Below, in pieces: positions 24,333 to 31,869 of a stretch of 64,000 bases of DNA. Below the pieces are notes generated by a model. It was not told the origin of the DNA and did not search any database. It saw only the letters and a list, made by a program, of their open reading frames with translations. This DNA comes from Roseateles amylovorans (GTDB lineage Bacteria > Pseudomonadota > Gammaproteobacteria > Burkholderiales > Burkholderiaceae_C). Each line of letters starts with the position of its first letter. The first letter of the stretch is position 1. The position numbers were made by a program, and so were the translations under genes. The DNA lies in contig NZ_CP104562.2 in assembly GCF_025398155.2 (NCBI RefSeq), forward strand, positions 4,712,001 through 4,776,000. The letters are read 5' to 3'.

Positions 24333-24535
24333 GCCAGGATCAAGACCGCCCTCCGACCTGTTCCGCCGACACCGGCGTCGACCGGGACGGGCAGCGTGAT
24401 CCGGCACGCAGCGCCCAGGCGGCGCCGTTCACCCATCAGGAACGCGACCGCGAGCTCGACGACCCGGTCCGCCACCGCGACGCCGAACCGTTCTGCACCA
24501 ACTCGGCCGCGATAGACTTCATGCCCCAGCGCTGA
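24329..24535 (+). pseudogene. msrB: Probable remnant of msrB (peptide-methionine (R)-S-oxide reductase)
   Basis: The frame starts at an ATG overlapping the selO stop (ATGA), just as a coupled msrB would, but encodes only 68 residues instead of about 135. The last 14 residues, FCTNSAAIDFMPQR, match the MsrB C-terminus, whose consensus is about RYCINSAALxFxP and whose Cys is catalytic. The preceding 50 residues are Asp/Arg/Gln-rich and match nothing in MsrB; the zinc-binding CxxC pairs are missing. Position (selO, then this, then yciB) is where msrB stands in relatives. I read it as msrB after an internal deletion and drift. A functional new small protein cannot be excluded, and the assignment depends on a short match plus synteny. 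Confidence 0.5.
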
Positions 24536-24557
24536 GCGCCGCAGACCCCTTGATCGA

Positions 24558-25220
24558 ATGAAGTTGTTGCTCGATTTCCTCCCGCTGCTGTTGTTCTTCG
24601 TGACCTTCAAGTATGCGGATGGCCGGCAGGACTGGGCGGCGGCCTTCGCCACCGACCACCTGGGTTTCCTGGTGTCCGGCGGCAAGGTCGACGCCGAGGT
24701 CGCGCCGGTGTTACTGGCCACCTTGGTGGTCATGGTGGCCACCGTCGCGCAGGTCGTGTTCCTGAAGGCGACCCGGCGCAAGGTCGACCTGATGTTGTGG
24801 ATCAGCCTGGCGCTGGTGACCGTGATGGGCAGTGCCACCATCTATTTCCACAGCGAGACCTTCATCAAGTGGAAGCCGACGATGTTGTACTGGGCGTTTG
24901 CGATCGTCTTCCTGGTCAGCCGCCTGGCCCTGGGCCGGGACCTGCTGCGCAAGATGCTCGGCGGTGAGCTGCAACTGCCGGATGCGATCTGGGCGCGGCT
25001 GAACTGGGCCTGGGTGAGCTTCTTCACCGCCCTGGGCTTTGCCAATATTTACGTCGCTTACCACTTCACCACCGAGGCCTGGGCCAACTTCAAAGTCTTC
25101 GGCGTGACCGGTTTGATCGTGTTGTTCGTGCTCGCGCAGGGGCTCTACATGGCCCGTCATCTGCCCGAAACCGCCGAGCCCGCCGACGGCGCCGCCGGCC
25201 CCGAAAAACATCAGCCATGA
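24558..25220 (+). CDS. yciB: YciB/IspZ-type inner-membrane septation protein A
   Basis: 220 residues, slightly longer than the usual 180-205 because of a polar C-terminal tail (EPADGAAGPEKHQP). The N-terminus MKLLLDFLPLLLFFVTFK is the family signature. Five to six transmembrane helices follow, and KPTMLYWAFAIVFLVSRL and LNWAWVSFFTALGFANIYVA are the conserved central and late segments. The protein sits in the inner membrane and is implicated in cell-envelope integrity and septum synthesis. It overlaps bolA by ATGA and follows the msrB remnant by 22 bp, so selO to bolA looks like one transcription unit. Confidence 0.92.
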   Translation: MKLLLDFLPLLLFFVTFKYADGRQDWAAAFATDHLGFLVSGGKVDAEVAPVLLATLVVMVATVAQVVFLKATRRKVDLMLWISLALVTVMGSATIYFHSETFIKWKPTMLYWAFAIVFLVSRLALGRDLLRKMLGGELQLPDAIWARLNWAWVSFFTALGFANIYVAYHFTTEAWANFKVFGVTGLIVLFVLAQGLYMARHLPETAEPADGAAGPEKHQP

Positions 25221-25528
25221 CCACCGAATCCCCGACAAACCCCATGGCCACGCCCTCTGCGGAGATCGAGGCGCGCTTGCGCGCCGCGCTCGATCCGGTC
25301 GTTTCGCTGCATCTGCGCGACGACAGCGCCCACCACGCCGGTCATGCTGGCGCCCGCGAAGGGGGGCACTATTACCTCGAAATCGTCAGCTCGCGCTTTG
25401 CCGGTTTACCCAGGGTGGCGCGACATCGGCTCGTATATGATGCCCTCGCCGATCTGATGAAGAAGGGCATACACGCACTGGCCATCGATGCCCGCGCGCC
25501 CGACGAACAGCAGAAACAGGTCCAATAA
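25217..25528 (+). CDS. bolA: BolA-family protein
   Basis: 103 residues. The ATG overlaps the yciB stop. The BolA core runs from about residue 15 to 95: IEARLRAALDPVVSLHLRDDSAHHAGHAG, then HYYLEIVSSRFAGLPRVARHRLVYDAL (landmarks HYYLEIVSSRF and ARHRLVYDAL). The His in the HxAGH-like loop and the C-terminal invariant His in GIHALAIDA are those that coordinate [2Fe-2S] clusters with monothiol glutaredoxins. Role: iron-sulfur cluster trafficking and stress-linked morphology control. The His-rich loop is somewhat extended here. A good terminator follows 3 bp after the stop, but read-through to the parvulin gene is likely. Confidence 0.9.
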   Translation: MTTESPTNPMATPSAEIEARLRAALDPVVSLHLRDDSAHHAGHAGAREGGHYYLEIVSSRFAGLPRVARHRLVYDALADLMKKGIHALAIDARAPDEQQKQVQ

Positions 25529-25530
25529 GC

Positions 25531-25555
25531 AGCGCCGTCTACGGCGCTTTGTTTT
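25531..25555 (+). terminator. Intrinsic terminator after bolA
   Basis: AGCGCCG-TCTA-CGGCGCT is a perfect 7-bp stem followed by TTGTTTT. It lies 45 bp before the parvulin start, so it may separate the selO-bolA unit from ppi or attenuate read-through. Confidence 0.85.
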
Positions 25556-25599
25556 GGAGCGCTTGACGCTCACCGGGAGCTCTGAAAGGCCCTTTATCC

Positions 25600-26397
25600 A
25601 TGAAGAAGTTTGTGATTGCGGCCGCCGTGGCGGCCATCGGCGCCGTGTCCCTGCCGGCCCTGGCGCAGAACATCGCGACCGTCAACGGCAAGGCCGTGCC
25701 CAAGGCCCGCGCTGACCTGCTGATCAGCCAGATCGCCAAGTCCGGCCAGCCGCGCAGCCCGGAGATGGAAACCAAGGTCAAGGACGAGGTGGTTCTGCGT
25801 GAGATCTTCATGCAGGAAGCCGAGAAGCGCGGCCTGGCCGCGACGCCGGACTACAAGGCTCAGCTGGAACTGGCCCGCCAGTCGCTGCTGATCCGCGAAC
25901 TGTTCGCCGACTACGCCAAGAAGAACCCGGTCACCGAAGCCGAAGCCAAGGTCGAATACGACAAGTTCAAGGCCCAGGCCAGCGGCACCGAGTACCACGC
26001 CCGTCACATCCTGGTCGAGAAGGAAGACGACGCCAAGGCGCTGATCAAGCAGCTCAACGGCGGCGCCAAGTTCGAGGACGTGGCCAGCAAGAACTCCAAG
26101 GACACCGGTTCCGCCACCAACGGCGGCGACCTGGGCTGGTCCGCTCCGGACGCCTTCGTGCCCGAGTTCAGCCAGGCGATGTCCAAGCTCAAGGCCGGCG
26201 AAATGACCCAGCAACCGGTCAAGTCGCAGTTCGGTTATCACATCATCAAGCTGGAAGAGTCGCGTGAAGCGCAGTTCCCCGCCTTCGATGACGTGAAGGG
26301 CCAGATCATCCAGCGCATGGGCCAGCAAAAGGTCTCTGCGTTCCAGGAAGAACTGCGCAACAAGGCCAAGACCGACTACAAGTTCTCGGCCAACTGA
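25600..26397 (+). CDS. Periplasmic parvulin-type peptidyl-prolyl isomerase
   Basis: 265 residues with a signal peptide (residues 1-22, VIAAAVAAIGAVSLPALA, cleavage before QNIA). Residues 25-125 are the helical SurA-N-like chaperone region. Residues 130-235 are the parvulin domain: EYHARHILVEKEDDAKAL begins it, GDLGWSAPDAFVPEFSQAM is the central conserved stretch, and SQFGYHIIKLEESR closes it. The His pair (ARHILV, GYHIIKL) is in the usual active-site position. It assists folding of exported proteins. AAAGG precedes the start. In this lineage the gene regularly follows bolA, and here a terminator stands between them. Confidence 0.92.
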   Translation: MKKFVIAAAVAAIGAVSLPALAQNIATVNGKAVPKARADLLISQIAKSGQPRSPEMETKVKDEVVLREIFMQEAEKRGLAATPDYKAQLELARQSLLIRELFADYAKKNPVTEAEAKVEYDKFKAQASGTEYHARHILVEKEDDAKALIKQLNGGAKFEDVASKNSKDTGSATNGGDLGWSAPDAFVPEFSQAMSKLKAGEMTQQPVKSQFGYHIIKLEESREAQFPAFDDVKGQIIQRMGQQKVSAFQEELRNKAKTDYKFSAN

Positions 26398-26461
26398 TCT
26401 CCCTGAACTGATCTCCCTGATCAGCTTCTCGACGCGCCGGGTTGCCGGCCGTCATACTCTC

Positions 26462-26500
26462 GGGCCCGCGTTGCTGATTCGTCAGCCGCGGGCCCTTGTC
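26462..26500 (+). terminator. Strong intrinsic terminator after the parvulin gene
   Basis: GGGCCCGCG pairs perfectly with CGCGGGCCC (26487-26495), with an inner GCTGA-TTCG-TCAGC hairpin and a following T-rich TTGTCATTT. The remainder of the intergenic stretch to 26622 shows nothing clear. Confidence 0.85.
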
Positions 26501-26622
26501 ATTTCATTCGTCCAGCGCCGCACCTGGGGTGCTGCGCCGGATGACCCCGCCTTGCTCGCCCGCAGGCGGTGCTTGTCGCCCGCTCGCGCCGGTGGCGCGC
26601 ACTGCCGCAGTACCTGCTCCCC

Positions 26623-27183
26623 ATGACGGCCACCCGCATCGCCAAACGACTCCTCCCCTCGCCTGAGTCACTGTCCCAGACCCCCGGCCTGCGATGGCTT
26701 GGCGCCTATCTGAGGGAACGGCCCTGGCTCTGGGTCGCCCATCGGCGCCGGGTTGCCCTGGGGGCGGCGCTTGGCTTGGCGGTCGGGGTCATTCCGCTGC
26801 CCACCCAGATGCTGATGGCTGCCGTCGTGGCCATCGCCTGCCGCGCCAACGTGGCGGCCGCCATCGCCGCCACCTGGCTCACCAATCCGCTGACGCTGGT
26901 CCCGATCTGGGGGCTGGCCATCTTTCTGGGGCGGCAGGTGCTCGGCGTCCATGGGCCGATCTCGGCGCCCAGTGAATTGGCGCTCGACTGGGGTGAGCCC
27001 GGCAGTTGGTGGCCGGCGGTCAGCCAATGGCTGTCGCAGCTCGGCGCGCCGCTGCTGGTCGGGCTGCCTCTGGCGGGCGCGGTGCTCGGGACCGCGCTCT
27101 ACATCGTGGTCTACCTCGGGTGGTGGGCCGTGATCCGGATGGAGCGCCGACGCAGGCTGCGGGAGCGGGAACTGCGGGTCTGA
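26623..27183 (+). CDS. DUF2062 membrane protein
   Basis: 186 residues from the ATG at 26623; an in-frame GTG at 26569 is possible, but MTATRIAKRLLPSPESL matches the usual family N-terminus. DUF2062 proteins have a basic start, an amphipathic region and two or three transmembrane helices. Here GAALGLAVGVIPLPTQMLMAAVVAIA (landmark GLAVGVIPLPTQML) and WLTNPLTLVPIWGLAIF are the family segments, with a further helix near residues 145-170 and an Arg-rich C-terminus. Function is not established. It converges with ybbA across a hairpin. Confidence 0.85.
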   Translation: MTATRIAKRLLPSPESLSQTPGLRWLGAYLRERPWLWVAHRRRVALGAALGLAVGVIPLPTQMLMAAVVAIACRANVAAAIAATWLTNPLTLVPIWGLAIFLGRQVLGVHGPISAPSELALDWGEPGSWWPAVSQWLSQLGAPLLVGLPLAGAVLGTALYIVVYLGWWAVIRMERRRRLRERELRV

Positions 27184-27209
27184 GCCCGCACGGGACCGAG
27201 GAAGGCTCG

Positions 27210-27234
27210 GCATCACGCCTCCCGGCCGTGATGC
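27210..27234. terminator. Bidirectional hairpin between DUF2062 and ybbA genes
   Basis: GCATCACG-N9-CGTGATGC forms an 8-bp stem in the 60-bp gap between convergent stops at 27183 and 27244. There is no strong T tract. Confidence 0.5.
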
Positions 27235-27243
27235 AACGCCTCC

Positions 27244-27933
27244 CTAGACTTCCATCAGCGTGATGTCTTGCAGGTGGCCCGCAGAGATCCTCAGCTGCCG
27301 TTCGCAGCGGGCGGCAATCGCCTGATCGTGGGTGACCATGATGAGGGTCGTGCCCAGTTCGCGATTGAGGTCGAACATGAGGTTCATGACCTGCTCGCCG
27401 GTGGCGAAGTCCAGGCTGCCCGTGGGCTCGTCCGCGAGCAACAAGTCCGGCTGCTGCACGAAGGCGCGCGCCAGGGCTACGCGTTGCTGCTCGCCGCCGG
27501 AGAGCACGCGCGGGTAATGGGACAGCCGCTGCCCCAGGCCCACCCGCTCGAGCATCTGCCGCGCCTGGGCGCGCGCATCTCGCTCGCCGCGCAGCTCCAG
27601 CGGCAGCATGACGTTTTCCAGCGCGGTCAGGTGCGCCAGCAACTGGAAGCTCTGGAAGACGAAGCCCAGGTGTGCGCCGCGCAACGCCGCGCGACCGTCC
27701 TCGTCCAGAGCGAACATGTCCTGGCCGCGCAGGCGAACGGTGCCGCTGGTGGGCGTGTCCAGGCCCGCCAGGATGGCCAGCAAGGTGCTCTTGCCTGAAC
27801 CCGAGGCGCCCACGATGGCCACAGATTCCTTGGCCTGCAACTGGAAGGTGATGTCATGCAGAATGGTCAGTACGCCACTGGCGTCCTGCACCGATTTGCT
27901 GACGTGATCGACTTCGAGGATGTTCTGAACCAT
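27244..27933 (-). CDS. ybbA: YbbA-like ABC transporter ATPase (LolD/MacB family)
   Basis: 229 residues. Walker A GASGSGKST (about residues 42-50), Q-loop FVFQSFQLL, signature LSGGEQQRV and Walker B LLLADEPTGSLD are all intact, and FQSFQLLAHLTALENVMLPL is typical of the LolD/FtsE/MacB subfamily. The partner is the TesA esterase encoded divergently; ybbA-tesA pairs occur widely, and YbbA normally works with a large membrane permease (YbbP), which is not in this window. The start ATG at 27933 shares the bases of the tesA start (CATG). The N-terminal segment has no strong ribosome-binding site on the minus strand. Confidence 0.88.
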   Translation of the reverse strand: MVQNILEVDHVSKSVQDASGVLTILHDITFQLQAKESVAIVGASGSGKSTLLAILAGLDTPTSGTVRLRGQDMFALDEDGRAALRGAHLGFVFQSFQLLAHLTALENVMLPLELRGERDARAQARQMLERVGLGQRLSHYPRVLSGGEQQRVALARAFVQQPDLLLADEPTGSLDFATGEQVMNLMFDLNRELGTTLIMVTHDQAIAARCERQLRISAGHLQDITLMEV

Positions 27934-28621
27934 GAATCAACCGCAGATGCGCCGCCGTGAATGGATCCAGCACTGTAGCGCCTATGCCCTGGCCACAACC
28001 CTGGCAACGACATTGGCCGGACCTGCCGCCGCACAAGGCCAAACCGCAGCGCCGAAAACTGCCGCGCCCCGCCGCATCCTGGTGCTGGGCGACAGCCTCT
28101 CCGCCGAGTACGGCCTGGCCCGCGGCACCGGCTGGGTGGCCCTGCTGGACCAACGTCTGCAAGCCCAGAAGCTGCCGGCCGAGGTGATCAACGCCAGCAT
28201 CAGCGGCGACACCACCTCCGGCGGCCGCTCCCGCCTGCCCCAGTTGCTGACCCAGCATCAACCTACGCACCTGGTCATCGAGCTCGGCGGCAACGACGCC
28301 TTGCGCGGCCTGCCTCTCAACATGACCCGCGACAACCTGCGCGCCATGGTCCAGGCCGGCAAGCAGGCCGGTGCCAAGGTGCTGCTGGTCGGCATGCAGA
28401 TCCCGCCCAACATGGGTGCCAGCTACGCCCGCGATTTCGAGAATGGCTTTCGTGTGGTCGCCGACGAGCAGAAGATCCCCCTCGCCCCCTTCCTCCTCGC
28501 CGGCGTGGCTGACCGCAAGGACGCCGCCGACTGGTTCCAGGGCGACCGCATCCATCCGCTGGCCAAGGCGCATCCGGTGATGCTGGACAACGTCTGGAAA
28601 TCGCTGCGGCCGTTGCTTTGA
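27932..28621 (+). CDS. tesA: TesA-type periplasmic SGNH arylesterase/lysophospholipase
   Basis: 229 residues. The GDSL nucleophile motif is LVLGDSLSAEYG (about residues 50-61), the oxyanion Asn is in ELGGNDALRG, and the Asp-His pair is in FQGDRIHPLAKAH near the C-terminus. The N-terminus (RRREWIQHCSAYALATTLA, cleavage after AQ) is a signal peptide with a twin-arginine-like start, which would mean Tat export, although normal TesA uses Sec. It hydrolyses acyl-thioesters, lysophospholipids and aryl esters. AGGA stands ten bases before the ATG at 27932; an in-frame ATG at 27947 is the alternative and would remove the overlap with ybbA. Confidence 0.9.
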   Translation: MNQPQMRRREWIQHCSAYALATTLATTLAGPAAAQGQTAAPKTAAPRRILVLGDSLSAEYGLARGTGWVALLDQRLQAQKLPAEVINASISGDTTSGGRSRLPQLLTQHQPTHLVIELGGNDALRGLPLNMTRDNLRAMVQAGKQAGAKVLLVGMQIPPNMGASYARDFENGFRVVADEQKIPLAPFLLAGVADRKDAADWFQGDRIHPLAKAHPVMLDNVWKSLRPLL

Positions 28622-28648
28622 ACGGTGCTGATGGTCGCTGACCGTTCA
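28619..28648 (+). terminator. Hairpin spanning the tesA stop codon
   Basis: TGAACGGT-N14-ACCGTTCA is a perfect 8-bp stem that includes the tesA TGA. It lies just before the hydrolase start at 28660 and has no T tract, so attenuation or mRNA 3'-end protection is as likely as termination. Confidence 0.4.
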
Positions 28649-28659
28649 CGGGCGGGCCC

Positions 28660-29400
28660 ATGACCGCACTGGTGCTGCTGCCCGGTCTGGACGGCACGGG
28701 GGACCTCTTCTCTCCGCTGCTGGAGGCGCTGCGGGACACGGTGGACACCCGGCTGATTCGGTATCCGACCCACGGCCCCATGGACTACGCCGGCCACCTG
28801 GCTTTCGCCCGCGCACGCCTTCCCACCGATGAGCCGTTCGTGCTGCTGGGTGAATCCTTCGCCGGTCCGGTGGCGCTCACACTGGCTGCCGAAGCGCCGG
28901 AAGGCCTGCGGGGACTGGCGCTGTGCTGCACCTTCGCCCGCAATCCCAGACCATGGCTGGCAGGGCTCCGCGCGTTCACACGCATTGCGCCCGTCCATCA
29001 TCTGCCCGCGTCGTTGCGCGACGCGATGTTGTTGGGGCGGTTCGGTACACCCGGCCTGAGCCGCGCCATGACCGCCGCATTGAACCGGGTTGATGCGAAC
29101 GTCCTCCAGTCGCGGCTTCGGGCCGTCACCCAAGTGGACGTGACGGTCGCACTGTCGCGCATCTCCGTGCCGACTTTGGACCTGCGCGCTACCGAAGATC
29201 GATTGGTGCCGTCGTCGGCCGCCCACCTGATACGCCGGGCGCTGCCCTCCGCGATCCACGCGGACATCGAGGGGCCACACGCGTTGCTTCAGGCCTGTCC
29301 CGACGGAGCGGCGACCCTGCTGTTGTCGTTTCTTCAGCGCATGGCGTCACCGATCTTGACGCCGCGTTTGCCTGATCCTGCTGATGCGTCGCCGACCTGA
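28660..29400 (+). CDS. Alpha/beta-fold hydrolase
   Basis: 246 residues, single domain. LVLLPGLDGTGDLFSPLL is the oxyanion region, the nucleophile Ser is in LLGESFAGPVAL (about residue 68), the Asp is probably in DLRATEDRLVPSS and the His in IEGPHALLQACPD. The DGTGDLF start is typical of small pimeloyl-ester-carrier-like or lipase-like hydrolases annotated only by fold. Cytoplasmic: no signal peptide. It starts 38 bp after tesA and may be co-transcribed. The substrate cannot be inferred. A weak GGCGGG-type site precedes the ATG at 28660. Confidence 0.82.
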   Translation: MTALVLLPGLDGTGDLFSPLLEALRDTVDTRLIRYPTHGPMDYAGHLAFARARLPTDEPFVLLGESFAGPVALTLAAEAPEGLRGLALCCTFARNPRPWLAGLRAFTRIAPVHHLPASLRDAMLLGRFGTPGLSRAMTAALNRVDANVLQSRLRAVTQVDVTVALSRISVPTLDLRATEDRLVPSSAAHLIRRALPSAIHADIEGPHALLQACPDGAATLLLSFLQRMASPILTPRLPDPADASPT

Positions 29401-29489
29401 CGCGGCTCAGCTTCCCCATTCGTCCTGCAGAAGCGGAGTTTCCCTGGGCACGACCCTTGCCGCCTCCCCGTGATCAACAGGAGCTGATC

Positions 29490-30251
29490 ATGGAACGATT
29501 CAAGGACAAGACGGTGATCGTCACCGGCGCGGCATCGGGCATTGGCCGCGGGGTGGCCGAGCGCTTCTCGCAGGAAGGCGCCAATGTGGTGCTGTGCGAC
29601 CGCAAGGCGGACGACCTCGACAAGGTCGCCAAGGAACTGCCCAAGGAACGCACCCTCACCCAGATCTGCGATGTGGCCGATTTCACTCAGGTGCAAGCGC
29701 TGGTGAAGGCCGCAGTCGACCGCTTTGGCGGGCTGGACGTGATGGTCAACAACGCCGGCATCGGCGCCGACGGCAACGCCCTCGACGTCTCGATGGACGA
29801 CTGGCAGCAGACCCTGGCCGTCGACCTCAGCGGCGTGTTCCACGGCTGTCGCGCCGCCTTGCCCGAACTGCTCAAGCGCGAGGGCTGCATCGTGAACACG
29901 GCGTCGGTCTCCGGACTTGGCGCCGACTGGAACATGTGCGCGTACAACGCCGCCAAGGGCGGCGTGGTGAACCTGACCCGGTCGCTGGCGTTGGACTTCG
30001 GCAGCAAGGGCGTTCGCATCAACGCCGTCTGCCCCTCGCTCACCCGCACCGGCATGACCGAAGACATGCTCAAGGACAAGGATCTCGTGAACCGCTTCAT
30101 GGAGCGACTGCCGCTGCACCGCGTCGCCGAGCCCGCGGACATCGCCGGCGTGGTGGCCTTCCTCGCCAGCGACGACGCCCGCTTCGTGAACGGCGTGAAC
30201 CTGCCGGTGGACGGCGGCGTCACCGCCTCGAACGGCCAGCCGCCGATGTGA
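29490..30251 (+). CDS. SDR-family oxidoreductase (2,3-butanediol / glucose-dehydrogenase-like)
   Basis: 253 residues from the ATG at 29490, preceded by AGGAG. Cofactor motif TGAASGIGRG near residue 12, then NNAGIGADG, the catalytic Ser in NTASVSGLGAD, Tyr and Lys in AYNAAKGGVVNL and the C-terminal FVNGVNLPVDGG. The residue after the second strand is Asp (LCDRKADDL), which favours NAD over NADP. Classical SDR of the 250-residue group. It follows the hydrolase gene by 90 bp. Substrate unknown; a sugar, sorbitol-like or cyclohexanol-type alcohol is equally possible. Confidence 0.87.
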   Translation: MERFKDKTVIVTGAASGIGRGVAERFSQEGANVVLCDRKADDLDKVAKELPKERTLTQICDVADFTQVQALVKAAVDRFGGLDVMVNNAGIGADGNALDVSMDDWQQTLAVDLSGVFHGCRAALPELLKREGCIVNTASVSGLGADWNMCAYNAAKGGVVNLTRSLALDFGSKGVRINAVCPSLTRTGMTEDMLKDKDLVNRFMERLPLHRVAEPADIAGVVAFLASDDARFVNGVNLPVDGGVTASNGQPPM

Positions 30252-30476
30252 GGCCCGGTCTGCCGGAGGGGCGGCAATCCACGCATGCCACCCAGCAGGC
30301 CACGTCATGGCCGCACCCGCCCGCAATCGGGCGTGCCGGCGGGCGACGGCCGTCCCCCAACGCGCTGTGCGCATTTCGCGAACGACGCACTCGGTCGCCG
30401 CTGCGGATCCGGCAACGCACGCCATGATGCAATCCCTGCGTGCGCGCCGACGCACCGTCCCCAACCGGAGTTCTTG

Positions 30477-31583
30477 ATGAGCGCTGCTTCGCCCGCCCAG
30501 CCCGCCCCGTCCACCTTGTCCACAGTGACCTCGCTGGTCGCCACCGCAGTGCTGCTGTTGTCGGCCCACGGCGCTTCAGCGCAGACGCCACCCCTCAAGC
30601 CATCGGGACCAGCCGCACCGGCCGCCGCCGCCTCATCCCCAGTGGTGACGCCCTACGGCGCGCAGCTTGAAGGCTTTGTCTACCCGCATCCGGTCCAGCG
30701 ATTTCGCTTCACCTCGCAGCAGCAAGCGCTGGAGATGGCGTACATGGACATCGCCCCCACCGGCAAAGCCAATGGCCGCACCGCCGTCCTGCTGCACGGC
30801 AAGAACTTCTGCGGCGCCACCTGGGACGCCACCATCACCGCACTGAGCGCGGCGGGCTTTCGGGTCATCGCGCCGGATCAGATCGGCTTCTGCGCCTCGA
30901 CCAAGCCGGCGAGCTACCAGTTCAGCTTCGCGCAATTGGCCGCCAACACCCAGGCGCTGCTGGCCTCCCTCCACATTCAGCAGGCCACGATGATCGGCCA
31001 TTCCATGGGCGGCATGCTGGCCATGCGGTATGCGCTGCAGTATCCGCAAGCAGTCGAGCAACTGGTGGTCGTCAATCCGCTGGGATTGGAGGATTGGCAG
31101 GCCAAGGGCGTGCCCTATGCGTCGATCGACGACCTCTATCGCGGCGAACTGAAGACCAGCTACGACAGCATCAAGGCCTACCAGATGAAGTTCTACTTCA
31201 ACGGCCACTGGAAGCCCCAGTACGACAAATGGGTGCTGATGCAGGCCGGGCTCTACAGTGGGCACGGCAAGGCGCTCGTCGCCTGGAACCAGGCCCAGAC
31301 CTCCGACATGGTCTACAGCCAGCCGGTGGTGCATGAGCTCAGCCAGATCCGGGTGAAGACGCTGCTGATGATCGGCGGCAAGGACCGCACCGCACCCGGT
31401 GCCAACCGCGCCAGCCCGGCACTGCAGGCGCAATTGGGCCACTACGCAGCGTTGGGTCGCCTCGCGGCGAAGGCGATTCCGAACGCGACGCTGGTGGAGT
31501 TCCCGGACATGGGACACGGCCCGCAAGTCGAATCGCCGGCCGAGTTTCACGACGCGCTGCTGCGCGGCTTGAACGCGCACTGA
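30477..31583 (+). CDS. Secreted alpha/beta-fold hydrolase
   Basis: 368 residues from the ATG at 30477 (CCGGAG upstream). Residues 1-36 look like a signal peptide (SLVATAVLLLSAHGASAQ). The catalytic domain has TAVLLHGKNFCGATWD (oxyanion), nucleophile Ser in MIGHSMGGMLAM, Asp in LMIGGKDRTAPG and His in DMGHGPQVESP. A lid insertion near residues 220-280 (KAYQMKFYFNGHWKPQYDKW) is characteristic of this subgroup of periplasmic esterase-like hydrolases. Substrate unknown. The 225 bases before it (30252-30476) have no clear gene or terminator. Confidence 0.85.
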   Translation: MSAASPAQPAPSTLSTVTSLVATAVLLLSAHGASAQTPPLKPSGPAAPAAAASSPVVTPYGAQLEGFVYPHPVQRFRFTSQQQALEMAYMDIAPTGKANGRTAVLLHGKNFCGATWDATITALSAAGFRVIAPDQIGFCASTKPASYQFSFAQLAANTQALLASLHIQQATMIGHSMGGMLAMRYALQYPQAVEQLVVVNPLGLEDWQAKGVPYASIDDLYRGELKTSYDSIKAYQMKFYFNGHWKPQYDKWVLMQAGLYSGHGKALVAWNQAQTSDMVYSQPVVHELSQIRVKTLLMIGGKDRTAPGANRASPALQAQLGHYAALGRLAAKAIPNATLVEFPDMGHGPQVESPAEFHDALLRGLNAH

Positions 31584-31651
31584 GGCCCCGGCCGCGCGGG
31601 CGGCGTCTGCTCGGCCAAGCGTCGCCACTGGAGCAGTGGCGGACGGACCGC

Positions 31652-31705
31652 AATGGATGCCATCAATGCAACGGATGCAACGGATGCAATGGATGCAATG
31701 GATGC
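31652..31705. repeat. Six 9-bp tandem repeats (AAYGGATGC)
   Basis: Units begin at 31652, 31661 (degenerate), 31670, 31679, 31688 and 31697; further ATGCA half-units follow to about 31730. The array lies between a hydrolase gene and the outer-membrane factor gene, 165 bp upstream of the latter. A frame across it (31653-31925) would encode DATDAMDAM-type residues with no domain, and I do not call it a gene. Confidence 0.7.
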
Positions 31706-31869
31706 AATGAGCGAAATGCATGAAATGCAGGCCACTGGCCTCGCGGCCATCAGCTTCATTGCCCGTCTCCGTCGAATTGCATCAATCTTGACAAACACGC
31801 TTTACGGCCGAGTCAACACCCAGGCGGCGGGCTGCTGCATGATGCGGCTGTCATCGCCTCACACGATTC

